A model generated the notes under the pieces. That model was not told the DNA's origin. It saw nothing but the letters and a program-made list of their open reading frames with translations, and made no database searches. From Dendronephthya gigantea (taxonomy: Eukaryota; Cnidaria; Anthozoa; Malacalcyonacea; Nephtheidae), in NCBI RefSeq assembly GCF_004324835.1, contig NW_021163281.1, positions 1 to 64,000 on the forward strand: a stretch of DNA of 64,000 nt. The letters run 5' to 3'. The translations under genes were made by a program, and so were the position numbers. This document shows, piece after piece, positions 1-11,700 of the stretch; the first letter of the stretch is position 1, and each line of letters starts with the position of its first letter.

Positions 1-59
1 TCAAATTGCGACAGCTTTATTAGAATCGGACAAACAAATTCCTAAAAATCTCATCGCAC

Positions 60-92
60 CTGTCGATATGACCTTTTCATGTACTTCGGCAT
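60..92 (-). CDS. Tentative first coding exon of a gene running off the left edge
   Basis: On the minus strand an ATG at 92 opens an 11-codon stretch (MPKYMKRSYRQ) that ends in phase 0 at a CAG|GTGCGA splice-donor-like site at 60/59. If real, this is the start of a gene lying mostly left of the window and divergent from IER3IP1. The product cannot be recognised from 11 residues. The only support is an ATG plus a donor-like site, so this may be chance. Confidence 0.18.
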
Positions 93-854
93 TTCGCTGC
101 TCTCCGCTGGGTCGCTTATTTTCTTCTTGTCTCTAGAAACGATGCTTCGGTCTAGTGGATGTTTGTTTGCAGTCGTAACTACGACACACTACCTGTCAAC
201 CTCGTACCATGGTCAAGGCTGGTCACGTGTCACGCATATTTTGCGTGATAAATTTAAAGTCTTATCTGGGAGTGGTGGCATACGAGTTGTATTGATCCGT
301 TTTGAAAATTGAAATTTAGATTGGTCATTGTTTCGTTTTGATTATACAGAACTCGCAAAAGTTTGGATTTCTTCTTCGCCACTATGAACTTAATAAATCT
401 TGGATTGAAATTAAATACATCCTGATCCTGTTGTGAGACGCATCACACATGCAGTAATATTTTAAATTACACAAGTAAAAAATTCTGGTCAAATTTCACT
501 CATTCGATCTCAAGTCTCGACCGCCGCAACGGCTAGCACACCGAATGACTGGGAATCGACAGCTATTTCACGTTGCAGACGTTGTAACTGTGTCGCTGAT
601 CCAGGGCACGGTAAAAATCTCGTTCGTCAAAAGAATAAGACCATTTTACGAAACGCGGAGTTCGTTTATGCAGGCAACGAGTTGCGACAGACTCACAGAC
701 ACAGTGCAATTTTCTTGCAACTTGCAATGCAATTCTACTTTTCGAAGATGTAAATTTGGAAAAAACAAAACTTGTGTTTATGTCACCAGAGAATAGGCAA
801 ACCGTGCAACACGCATGCGAAGACTGGAAACTAAAAAGAAGCAATATTGCCAAC
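93..854. promoter_or_regulatory. Upstream region of IER3IP1
   Basis: No convincing gene lies here; the overlapping short reading frames show no family similarity. It should contain the IER3IP1 promoter and 5' UTR, and perhaps a divergent promoter for the tentative exon at 60-92. At about 700-755 there is a fragment (gcaattttcttgcaacttgc) of the palindromic MITE family that is complete at 21730-21939, so part of the leader is repeat-derived. Confidence 0.35.
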
Positions 855-1941
855 ATGGCGGTAACGATGTACGCGTTTCTTGAAGCAATTTTACTTCTTG
901 TCAACGCCGTTGCCGTCCTGAACGAAGAAAGATTCCTAGCTAAAAGTAAGTTGAATCCTTTTATGATACACCAATTATTAATCACAATATATTCGTGTAT
1001 TTTTCCCCTGTATTTGCATGGGTTGAAAATTTGATTGATATTTCATAATGAATTCATTGTTTTCATTCGTCTCTCCTGCGATTTCCTGTAATGCAATTAT
1101 ATGTCGTCTAAATACAGTTTAATGCATCAATTAGGTTTATATTCAAATGAATATTCTTCAGTAACAGTAGTCTTGTCTGTTTATCCTGATGATTGTGGGG
1201 TGATTTACTGATTGTTGCAATTTACTTGTTACAATTTCCCTTGTAAACCTCAAAAAGCCATCAGAGTGAATTTAAGGGTGTATGGTAGTCTGGTGGATGA
1301 ATAGGTACAAGTGCTTGAACACCAAAGTGGAAAATACAAACCAGGAATCAAGAATTAAACCTCAGTCATTTTACTCATTATTTTATTTATTAATACAAAA
1401 GATAAATTGATAAAATCATACATATTAGTTTTCATGAGAAAGTCCTATACATCAATTTAGAAGCTAGTAATCACATCAATAAATCTTTGTGATAAAGTCT
1501 TTGATCAGTCAATTTAAGTCTGACTAGGACTAATGTTGTTCATCCATTTGTTACGTTTGTTGTGTAGGCAAATAGCCAATAGCAACAAACATAATCCACA
1601 ATGGTTAGTGTTGATGTAGGTACATTACTAGCTAGCTAGCTAATGGATGGCATAATCAAGGTAACTAACCCGTGTTTTTAAACAGTTGGCTGGGGGCGAG
1701 ACCAGATCAATCAACCTCAGGGTTTTGGACATGAAGAAAAAGGTGTAAAACAACAAATTGCTAACCTAATCCACGCCGTAAGAACAGTCATGAGAGGTAG
1801 GAAGCAAAGATAAATTGATTCAAAAGAAAGGAATTTTCAAAAATCAAAATGTTCAAAGTAATTGAAAAGAACATTATTTTTTTAGTCCCTCTGATATTCC
1901 TGAATGCTTTTGCAATTGTTATGGAATTGTTAATGGGTTAG
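855..1941 (+). CDS. IER3IP1: Immediate early response 3-interacting protein 1 (Yos1-like ER/Golgi membrane protein)
   Basis: Three coding exons: 855-945, 1686-1796, 1886-1941. Phases match at both GT-AG introns and give 85 residues (human about 82). The N-terminus (MAVTMYAFLEAILLLVNAVA, then VLNEERFL) and C-terminus (VRTVMRVPLIFLNAFAIVM) match human IER3IP1 nearly residue for residue, with a membrane helix at each end and the conserved IGWG turn at the exon 1/2 joint. The family, Yos1 in yeast, is a small two-helix ER/Golgi protein used in ER-to-Golgi transport. The start is fixed by homology; the upstream base context is unremarkable. An almost identical second copy of the last exon lies 480 bp downstream and would give a different C-terminus. 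The gene converges on SLC25A38. Confidence 0.93.
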
Positions 1942-2263
1942 GAAACAATCTGGCTGTCAATGTTCAGTATGAATTTGCGGAAAGTGGGAAATGTACAGTT
2001 ATTGATAAAAAACTATAGTAATATTTTAAATAAATTCATTAAAAATACATTCGCAGAATTGTTGAGCTTTATAAATACTCCTAATTCAATCATTGACTTA
2101 TTTTGTCAACAATTTTAAACACAATAGTGTATAAATTTGATTGTTGGTCTTATAACTGGAACTTTTTTGAAGCCACATAGTTGAATGACCCCTTCCTGGT
2201 AAACACATCACTTGACTCCCACTATAGACATTATCTACAAAAAAAACATTTGATTTATTTTGT

Positions 2264-2435
2264 ACAATCATGAGAGGTATGAAGCAAAGATAAATTGATT
2301 TAAAAGAAATTAATTTTCAAAAATCGAAATGTTCAAAGTAATAGAAAAGAACATTATTTTTTTAGTCCCTCTGATATTCCTGAATGCTTTTGCAATTGTT
2401 ATGGAATTGTTAATGGCTAGGAAACAATGAGCAGT
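2264..2435 (+). repeat. Duplicated copy of the last IER3IP1 exon and its preceding intron
   Basis: This stretch repeats about 1784-1950 with few changes: the last ~10 bases of exon 2 with a donor (GAGAG|GTATGA), the whole intron, the acceptor (TTTTTTTAG at 2365) and exon 3. The copied exon, 2366-2430, is open. It would read VPLIFLNAFAIVMELLM followed by ARKQ and a stop, where the first copy ends in G and a stop. It could be an alternative terminal exon giving a basic C-terminal tail, or simply a recent tandem duplication. The gap to SLC25A38 (2436-2585) shows nothing else. Confidence 0.8.
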
Positions 2436-2585
2436 GTTGCCATAAGCAACTCTATTTGCACAGTTAAATGGAGTGTGATATTGTTCAAAGCCAGACAATT
2501 TTACTTTCCAAGATAACATGTTATATGGCAGTAGTTTCCAAATTGAATGGAAAACTAAAATATACAATAATAAAACCAATATTAG

Positions 2586-4956
2586 TCATACCTTTTCATA
2601 AACTGTCCAGGACATTGCTGATATCAATGTTCTTCTTAATGCTCGTGGAACAAAACCTTTAAAAAATCCCTGCAAACCATTGTTCTGAAATGGTGTGATG
2701 AAATACTATATTAACCTTTTGATCATCCATATCACTACATCACATTCAAAGTCTATTACCTTGAAAATATTTTTGATTATAGCAGTAATCTTATAAGGTT
2801 CCGAGCTTGCTTGTATCAATGTTTTAACAACATCTGCAGGGTGAGTGAGAAGGGATGCAAATATCCCTGATGTTAGTCCACATATTGCAATGGATGGGGA
2901 GCTCAGCTTTTCTTTTCCAAGACCTAAAAAGATTATCACTTATCAGTACAATAAACATGCCGCAACTTTGTTTGGTTAGTTGAGTCATGGTTGAGATATT
3001 ACTGGTATTGATTACGCACTTTGTTTGACAATTTCTTTGATGCGACCATAAAACATTAAATAGGCACCAGAAAATGGGGCATCGCGTATGATTGTTGTAA
3101 AACTTCCACGATATAAACCTAGGGTGCAGTAAAAGATAAATTACTTTAAAAATATTGATTCAACATACATCAAATGTTCCCATTTTAATAGCAACAATAA
3201 CATTTTAGTTTTAAACACCCACTACTATGTAGACATACATTGTAGTTTCATGCACATATAGTTCATACCTCGAACACCTTCAGTTGACCAAATGTAAGTA
3301 AATGCTTTTGGGACTGTCTTGTAATGGTATTTACCACTCTGTAAGATTTGGTAATAATTTAAAGTTTATGTTAGTTTAAAGTGTAATAATATTACAATAA
3401 TATTACGAGCACCTTGTTTGGATTGTTTATTAGTAGATCAAATATAATTTGTGAGAAAAGGAATCAGATTTGTTGAAAGCAGTACCTCAAATCTTATTTT
3501 GATAACATTGACTGGCATAAGACATAGCACAACAAAACCTCTTGCAGACGCACCCAATGCAAATCTTTTCACATTACTTGGTTTCTCTCTAATGATACAT
3601 CAAAATGAATTGGTACTAAATTGGAGAGTATTGGTGTTGGAGAGATGTTTGTAATTGAGAGAGGTGTAAAATTATAAATGGAGTATTGCTCAGCGAAGTA
3701 ATAAAATTTAAGAGAAAGGGTTCCTGTATTAAAGAGCCGAGCTTACTATGTTCAAGGTATGGGTATGTTCTAATTAGAGGCTGGTCAAAGAGAGAGCTAG
3801 CTGTTCCACAATGAAACTAGACATATTTTAGAAAGGAGTATCTGAGCGAAGTGTCAGTATATATTAGAGATATTAATTTGAGTATGATAGCATGAGCCCC
3901 TGTGATACCATAGCATATATACCATACCTCAGTCTCCCATCCAGCAGATGTAGACAACCATAATATAATCCAACTCCAGGAACTGTACGATAGAGTGACT
4001 ATGTATAGGAAAGCACAAACAATTTTTTTTAATCTAGAAAATAATTCTAATCACACAGACAATTAGGGCCAATTCCCAAGTGGTTTTGTGGACAAGTGAA
4101 CATTATTGCAAGGCAGTTAGAATATCTGACAGGTAGCATATACACTTTGACATTTTGAAGCAGCATTTTGCTGCAATCAATTGTTGACGTCCTTGTATTT
4201 TCAGTTAGCCTATGTAAGTACACTATGTCTATAGGCGGGGATGCCCACTCAAACAAAAATACCTGTCATATTCGATGAATTCAACATATGTTAATTAATT
4301 ACATAAATTGGATTGTGTTTCAAAATAGTCAAGTTTACATGCAGTTTTCTAAAACAGATTGATTTAAGAGTTTGGCCAATCAGGAGATTATGAGTACAAC
4401 ATACTGGTATAGTTCCTTTCCATAGCCCAATGACTTTTTCATTTTTTAAAACTTCCTTGAATGTTTTCCTCAAAACGTCATGCCTGAAAAGACCGGTTCG
4501 ATGATGTGACTAGCAGACTATATGCAGAGCATTTTGCTACTGGAAGTTACTGAGATAAGGTATCATTGTCTGGATACCAAATTTACCAGAACACCAAGTT
4601 TACCTTTTACGTGAATTGATTTGTATTCTAGTTTTGAGGAGGTCGAGAGGTTGCAGTAGTAATGTGGATGTTGTTCCACTGAATGACCCACTGATTATAG
4701 CTGTTGAGACATTCTGACAAATATATCAAAATAAGTTTAATAAGGTGTAGCAGGTGTAAAGTATATTTAAAATACTGGTACCAAAGTTGTCACTTGTCAG
4801 AAAACTGCACATGGTATTGCTAGACACATTCCAAGTCAATCATTGGTTTAACGAAATAAATAACAAAAGACATTGAGATAGGTTCATGCTGACTGTCATT
4901 TGCATAATCTCCGCAATAAACTCGAAAGTACTCACCCTAGCTCTTTTTTCACTCAT
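2586..4956 (-). CDS. SLC25A38: Mitochondrial glycine transporter, SLC25A38 family
   Basis: Nine coding exons (minus strand): 4936-4956, 4604-4713, 4405-4483, 3928-3998, 3486-3588, 3269-3338, 3020-3118, 2760-2923, 2586-2684. All phases join, giving 271 residues (human 304). Three mitochondrial-carrier repeats are visible, with signatures [22 protein letters not shown] and [11 protein letters not shown]; the second lacks the usual Asp, as human SLC25A38 also does. SLC25A38-specific stretches include [17 protein letters not shown] and [20 protein letters not shown]. In other animals and yeast this inner-membrane carrier imports glycine for haem synthesis. The N-terminus is short (MSEKRAR), starting at the only suitable ATG before a donor. 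The final codons EKV-stop overlap a GTATGA, so a further 3' exon cannot be fully excluded. Divergent from PAM. Confidence 0.93.
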
Positions 4957-5794
4957 TCCAAAACTCCATTCACTTATTCATCACCCAGTGGACAGCTTGA
5001 TTTCATACAGTATTAAAACACAAAAAACCTAATAACACCATCATTTATTTGCAAATTTTATTTGCATTCGCAAGCCATATTGTCAATATCTCATTCTTTC
5101 ATTTATTCGCCATCCATTTTTTCCATTTTTTCCCACCGAATTTCAAACATTGCGAATAGTAGCCGAAGCTGCACCGAGTAGGCTACGATTAGTGCCGGAT
5201 TTGATTGGGCTATTTCGTCCATCCAGTTAAACTTGCGGGTCAGTCAGTCAGTGAATGACGAATCAGGAACCGAAGTTAACCCGAGTGTGTTCCGAGATAT
5301 ATCCGGAAATTCACTTGAAGAACTTGACGTACATTGCAGCATTCGAGTTTATTAATTTTCCTTGAAAAACGGCATTGACATTAAAGTATCTTAGTGCCAG
5401 GGGAATTCTTAGGAAAATTAAGGAATTTTATTATTTTTCCAAAGAAATGATCGACGGCTAATGAGAAATGAGTTCCTTTTCAGCTCAAAACACCAAAGAT
5501 TATCGTGAATAACGACACGTTAGGGTTCATTTTTACACCTTTTCTGAAACGATTTCAAGGACTTGAGTTGATGAAATAAAGCTTACGTTATTTATAAGAG
5601 GGAAGACAGAAAGAAACCAGTGAATTTCTTTGTATAAAACGTCTGAATTGTCGATCGTACTTTGTACAGAAGACAGAACTTGATGTATTATTGATCTATT
5701 TTTGACAGCTGTTTATGCAAATCTCTGAGATCATTTGAATCTTGATCAGCATAGTGGAAAAACAGTCTAAACAACAACATTTCGTTTTTTAAAA
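4957..5794. promoter_or_regulatory. Shared upstream region of SLC25A38 (-) and PAM (+)
   Basis: An 838-bp gap separates the two divergent start codons. It holds short CG-containing patches (about 5160-5330) in otherwise AT-rich DNA, consistent with a bidirectional promoter and the PAM 5' UTR. No open reading frame or repeat of note is visible. The promoter role is inferred from gene arrangement only. Confidence 0.45.
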
Positions 5795-8700
5795 ATGTTG
5801 TTAAAACTATATTTGTGTGTTGTTGCAACATTATTTGGCAACTTTTGTATGATTCTGGGTGACATTGAAAAAATCTCACTGCGTATGCCTGGCGTTACAC
5901 CTAAAAAGGTACGTTGTTTTTTTATAAATACATTATGAAATTGTGAATATAATGCTGTAACAGCGTGTTGTCATGTTGATCGCATGATTTTGTGGTAAAA
6001 TCGTCGAACTATAACTCTATACCAAGTTTTCTCACTTTTCTGAGAATACTCTTATGTTTGCAAAGAGCATTCTTATGTTGCACTGTACGCTGTAATTAAC
6101 GTCCTTTATCGATTTCAAAGCAGTGAGCTGTTTCTTCAAAACAATATTAGGTTAATTTTGTTTATATTCAACAGCTAGCTGTCAATAAGTGAGTTGTGAT
6201 AGCAGAATGATTCATTCATTTGTGACAGCAGAAATGTCGTTCCACAATGAATGTGGGATATATAACCATTAGTCTGATAATGGCCTGGTTTATGCTTCAT
6301 ATTACAGATAGAGCTAGATCATCTGTCTGGATTGACAAACTTGTGCATTGTTAGGATAGTTGGTTTCATTTGACTTCATAATGAGACAAACTGCCTTGTC
6401 TTAATTTGCTGAAGCTCCAGATGGACGATCTGCCTTTGGTATATAAATCAGGCTATAAATTCAGACGATCAGTTATTCAATATAAAAAATATGGAGCAAA
6501 TTTATCATTCCAGAGGCCAGATGTTCAAAAGCGGCTTATCTAAATTTGGGTTAATTCAAATCTTCATATAAATCTTTCCAATTTCTTATCTATAAACATG
6601 AAATAAATACACATTTGCAGAATCCCTTCTCGTTTCTTCTGGTTTGATAGAATTTTTTTTAAGTTTTGAAATGAATAGCTATCCGAAATACATGAGCAAA
6701 TATGGTGGACCATTATATTTAACCATAGAGTTCATCGAGTTTTGAATAAGCCCCTCCTCTGGGTGAGGTCTGGCTTTCAAATAGTTCATAAGACTATAGG
6801 GCAAAACATAATTTGCTATCAAGACATTTTTAATGTATGTTAAACTGTTGTCAATTCATATGCCAAACATAATATTGTGCTCCAAATGGAAAAACAAAAT
6901 TTAATTGCTGCATAGCTCTTTCATCTTTAGCTTGGAAATATAGGTATATATGACTACACTACAGATGTGTGTTAATTGTTATAGGTTATATTTCTATTGT
7001 ATTATAACTTGTATGTTCATTATTTTCAGGATGATAGCTACTTTTGCATGTCCTATAAACTTCCACCTGGAGATTTATTTATAGGTAAGATGTGTTTATT
7101 ATTGGATTCTCCAGTTTATGAGCACAAATGCCTCACACTGGGGGAAAAAAAGGAACCGTTTTTATTTAATATGTGAGCTGAAGATGCAAGACATCTGTGT
7201 TTATAGACAATATCATATTCTCTCTTATAAATCTTTCAATGTTGTTACTTGCAATTTCACATATTGAATAGCAGGATAATTAATGGCCTAGGTCAAGGAT
7301 CTGTTAATTAATTATCCTTGAATAGAGTGCATATGTGATTTAACTTGAGAACCTTAATTGAAGTTTAAAAGTTTACATTGTTGTATTTGTGTTTTGTTTA
7401 GTGAAATATGAACCAGATGCCCACAAAGAAACAGCACATCATATGCTGTTATTTGGATGTCAAGCACCAGGCAGTTATCATAAAGCTTGGTAAGTTTGAG
7501 ATTCTGTGGTTAACAATTTGTATGATGTGTAACAGCCTAACTATGGAGAGTGAAAGATTAGTTTTTTGAATGCTCTGTGTTATACTTGTATTTTTTTACC
7601 TTTTAGGAATTGTGGTGACATGGGATCTGGGACTTGCTCTGGATCTGAGTCTATTTTGTTTGGATGGGCACGAGATGCTCCAGCACTTCAACTACCAAAA
7701 GGTATGTTTGATGTTAAGATTTTGAATACATATTTTTCGTAAAAGAACTTTATAGCTGGCATAACCGATCTGGCAAATGTGAAATATGATGAGTAATGAT
7801 GCTTTTGGTCATGAAATTATGAGCTGAAATTATGAATTTCTAAAGATAGTTTTAACCTGAATGCACCAATGAGTTTACTTTGAATGTACTAAATAGTAAT
7901 ATGCCCAAATGTGTGGACTACTTTTAGCTATTTTGACCTGTACCAAGTCCACCATATGAATTTTATACCTATTTGCATGAGTCATTTCTTTCATTTCATT
8001 TAGATGTTGGATTCAAAATCGGTGGGAATACAGAAATACAGTATCTCGCACTTCAAATACATTATGCTCATGCACTTGAAGGTATTTTAACAGTTGACTA
8101 GTGAACATTGTACGTGTCATTGTCCTCAAATAGTGTCTCATCAAATGTTTATTTAACAACAGTCTAAAAAAAGCTAATTTTCTTCATCAGGGTGCTGGTT
8201 GTATATATCAAGCCCATGCATTTAGCTTAAACAGGGGTTTAGTTCAAAGTAGAAATCAAGTCTGATCATTTTATTCAACAAGAGGACTAAATGTTTTAAT
8301 TCAAAGATACTGTTTACAACTACATATTTAGTGCATAATATTCAAGTTGACTCATTCAAGAGAGATGTAAGAGTGTTGTTTAATTTTGGTAATGGCCCTA
8401 ATATATCAAATTGCCAAAAAGTTTTTTGTCATTTCTTAGGCAGTTGCTATACCACATTCGAGAATTTAGCAAATGACCTCTTTCTTACCTGCTACAGACT
8501 TATTATAAAAAATGGCAAAAACATTTAGTTTTCCTTACATATCCATTTTAGAGAAACATTATGACAGATCAGGATTGACATTGCATGTGACTTCAGCACC
8601 GTAAGTGTTTGATTCATGAACCATTATTAATGCAGCTACTGCTGCAAGCAGATCGAGATAGTTAAAAGGTTTGAGCAGCTGCTTATTTTGAGGTTTTCAT

Positions 8701-11700
8701 TTTAGACAGCCGAACTTGGCATCAATATACCTTCTGATGGCAATAAATGCATTCATTCCACCTCATTCTCAAGGTTTGTATCAAGTTATGTATAGCTAAT
8801 GTTCAATTGATATTGACCCCCTCAATATCAATTGAATGTGCTGCAACTCTGAGTGTTCCTTGCTTCAGTTGCTTGCCCCCTTGGTTAGTGTCAAAGTAGA
8901 ACTTTTGCCTTTTTGTCAACTTTATGGACTATTTTAAGGTCTGTTCGCACAATCCAATTTTGTTAAATCCAATTCACGTCTGATGGATGTGTTATAGTTT
9001 GTTGTCTTGTAATGTATGTGAGCTGCAGCAATTCCACTGAAGCCAATGCACTATTGCGTCAAAAGTGAATAAAATTGGATCGTGTGAACAGACCTTTATG
9101 TAAGCTATATAATCTTGAATAACCAATAGTAAGAAAGCAAAAAATGAAAATCAATTAAACTCAAGAGCTGTAAAGGGTCTTAATTTTGAGTGGAATTATA
9201 CACACTTCAAATTCAAGCCAGGAACAGTTGATGAAAAAATGAGTCAACTATAGGTCCTCTCGCAGGAATCGAACCTATGCTTTTGCGATGCCGGTGCAAT
9301 GGTCCTGCCACTGAGGCTGACTGAGCTACAGAGGTAGCTGAGAAGAGTAAGCGTGGTTAATGTGTATAGGATGGTAATGCCGGGATGGTAATCATGGTAA
9401 AAGCAATTAGGTTTGATTCCTGCCGGAGGACCTATAGTTGACTCATTTTTCCATCAACTGTTCCTGACTTGATTTTGAAGTGTGCATAATTCCACTCGAA
9501 ATTAAGACCCTTTAAACCTCTAAAATTTACTTACATTGAGTGAAGTGCCAAAAATCATAATCGATTTACCCTCAATTAAACTCAGTTATACGTATTTCCG
9601 TGAGACAAATGATAAGTAAAATCACATTTATTAAACAGTATTTTGATGCTAAAGTATCCATTATTTTCAAATTATAGTAATTACATTTATTTTGCATATT
9701 ACATAATCAATGATTATAACAGTTTTTGTCCAATCAGCAAGTTTTGCTCAAGCATCCTTAAGTTAACTGAATGAATTATATAAAATTACATAAATTCGAT
9801 CTAAATTTCTATCATTTGTAAATTTATTAAACAATTTACACAAAAAAGAATATTATAGACAAAACTGACATGACTTTATCCTGCTATGACTACAAGAATC
9901 ATTCTTATTGACATGTTATTTATTGGATAAATTACCAGGCAGCTCCAGTATAGTAATACTTAGTTGGTTACCAAACAGCTGCATTAGCCCGGTATCTTGC
10001 CTCGTGCATTTCTGGAAGTTCTTCCCAGCTGTATCTGTCAAATCTAAAACTTTCCACAGACTTCAAGGTATTTCCTCTTTCATCCAGGCCTCCCATCACG
10101 ATCACGGTGTCTCTGACAACTGCAGCCACACATCCTTTCCTCTTGTACTTCATGTCAGGAAGCATGTGACTCTTCTGGGTCTTGATGTTGTAGATTAAAA
10201 CTTTGCTTAATACTTTGCCTTCACTGTCAACACCACCCATTATGATGACGTTATTTTCACCCCACTTGACTATAGCCATGTTACTCACAGGATAGGGGAG
10301 GGGAGCTATCTTCTGACATTCCTTCTTAGTTATATCAAACATCAGAACACTTTTGAAGGTTGAGTTATAGGAAAGGAGTTTTCTTCCTCCAACTATCAAA
10401 ATCTTGTCATCAAATATTGCCACGCCATAAAACCATCTTCTCTCTGGCAAGACTGACAACAGTTTACCGGTGTAAGGTGAAACAAGGGAGATCTCAGTAA
10501 TTTTGATGGAAGGTGTAGTTAGTTCGAAAGATAAAAGGTCTCTCGGATCATGACCACCAATCAATATCAACCGTCCTTGATAAAGAACACTGCAGTTTCC
10601 CACCAGTGAACCAGCCCCAGGTGACTCAACAACAACTTCCCACTCAGCTCTGGACTGGTCAACTTGAGCATCGTCCAGTGATAACTTTATCATCGACGTC
10701 TGAAATGTAGATCCCAAAACAAATAGATGATTGTTGTGAACGAACGAAGTTGCTCCAGAGAGGTATTCTCTCATTGGCTGTAGTAGTGTCCAGGTTCCGC
10801 TCGCTAGACTGAACATTTCCACCGATGTTAATCTTTCACCTCCAGCAACAATGATTTTCGGTTCTCTTTTTTTTCTTGCTTGGAATTCCTTTCTTCAGTT
10901 GCTTCGTGATCTCATTCAAACATTTCTTCATTTCAACATTGTCCGCTTCCAGTCGACGATTGCTTTCTTCCAGCCGTCGATTGCTTTCTTCCGGCTTCTT
11001 TAGTTGTTCTTGAACCAACTTTTCCACTTTCGACACCACATTTTCTTCAACAGTTTTCATGTTCACGTCATTTCTTTCCAACTTCACAGTAATCGATGCC
11101 AAGTTAATTTTAACGACATTCATCTCTCGTTTTATGTCATTACAACTATGACATTTAACTCTGCGTTGTTCACACACAGCTGTTTCATGATGAAGTAAAT
11201 CTTGCTTGTTGACTTCCCGTCCACAACCTTCATTCGAGCAGAATGCTGGAGCAAACCCACACTCTGCAACATGCTTTTCAAGAGCTTCCAACTCAATAAA
11301 TCTTTCACAACCACGGTTGAAGAATTCACAACGGATCTTAAGTTCAGAAAGCAAGTTCGCTACGGTACGATTCACTTTCAAAGCATCGACAGTGAGTGGT
11401 TCCATACATGTCGGGCATGTCTGAGAGTACATGAGATGTCTTGTGATACAACCACGACAAAATACATGTTCATTATGGCGACACATGACCGGGTCTTTGA
11501 TGACATTGGTACAAATGATACAGTGCAAGGTTTGGCTGACAATCTGTTCAAAGCGTTCATCATCGTAACCTGTGTCGTACGAGGCAAATTTCGATGCCGC
11601 CATTTGAAGACCCTTAGATTTTGCTCACATTTCTGAACCAGTAAAACCTGTGAGTCAAAGACTTAAACGTTAAAACAGAAACCAAACAGCAGCTCTCAAT

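Noticed and set aside
545-1034. Overlapping frames on both strands around the IER3IP1 first exon
   Set aside because: Wrong frame relative to the conserved IER3IP1 protein or derived from MITE sequence.
9968-11603. Programmed ribosomal frameshift in copy A
   Set aside because: Paralogues are in frame without a slippery site and no downstream structure is evident; a simple indel is more likely.
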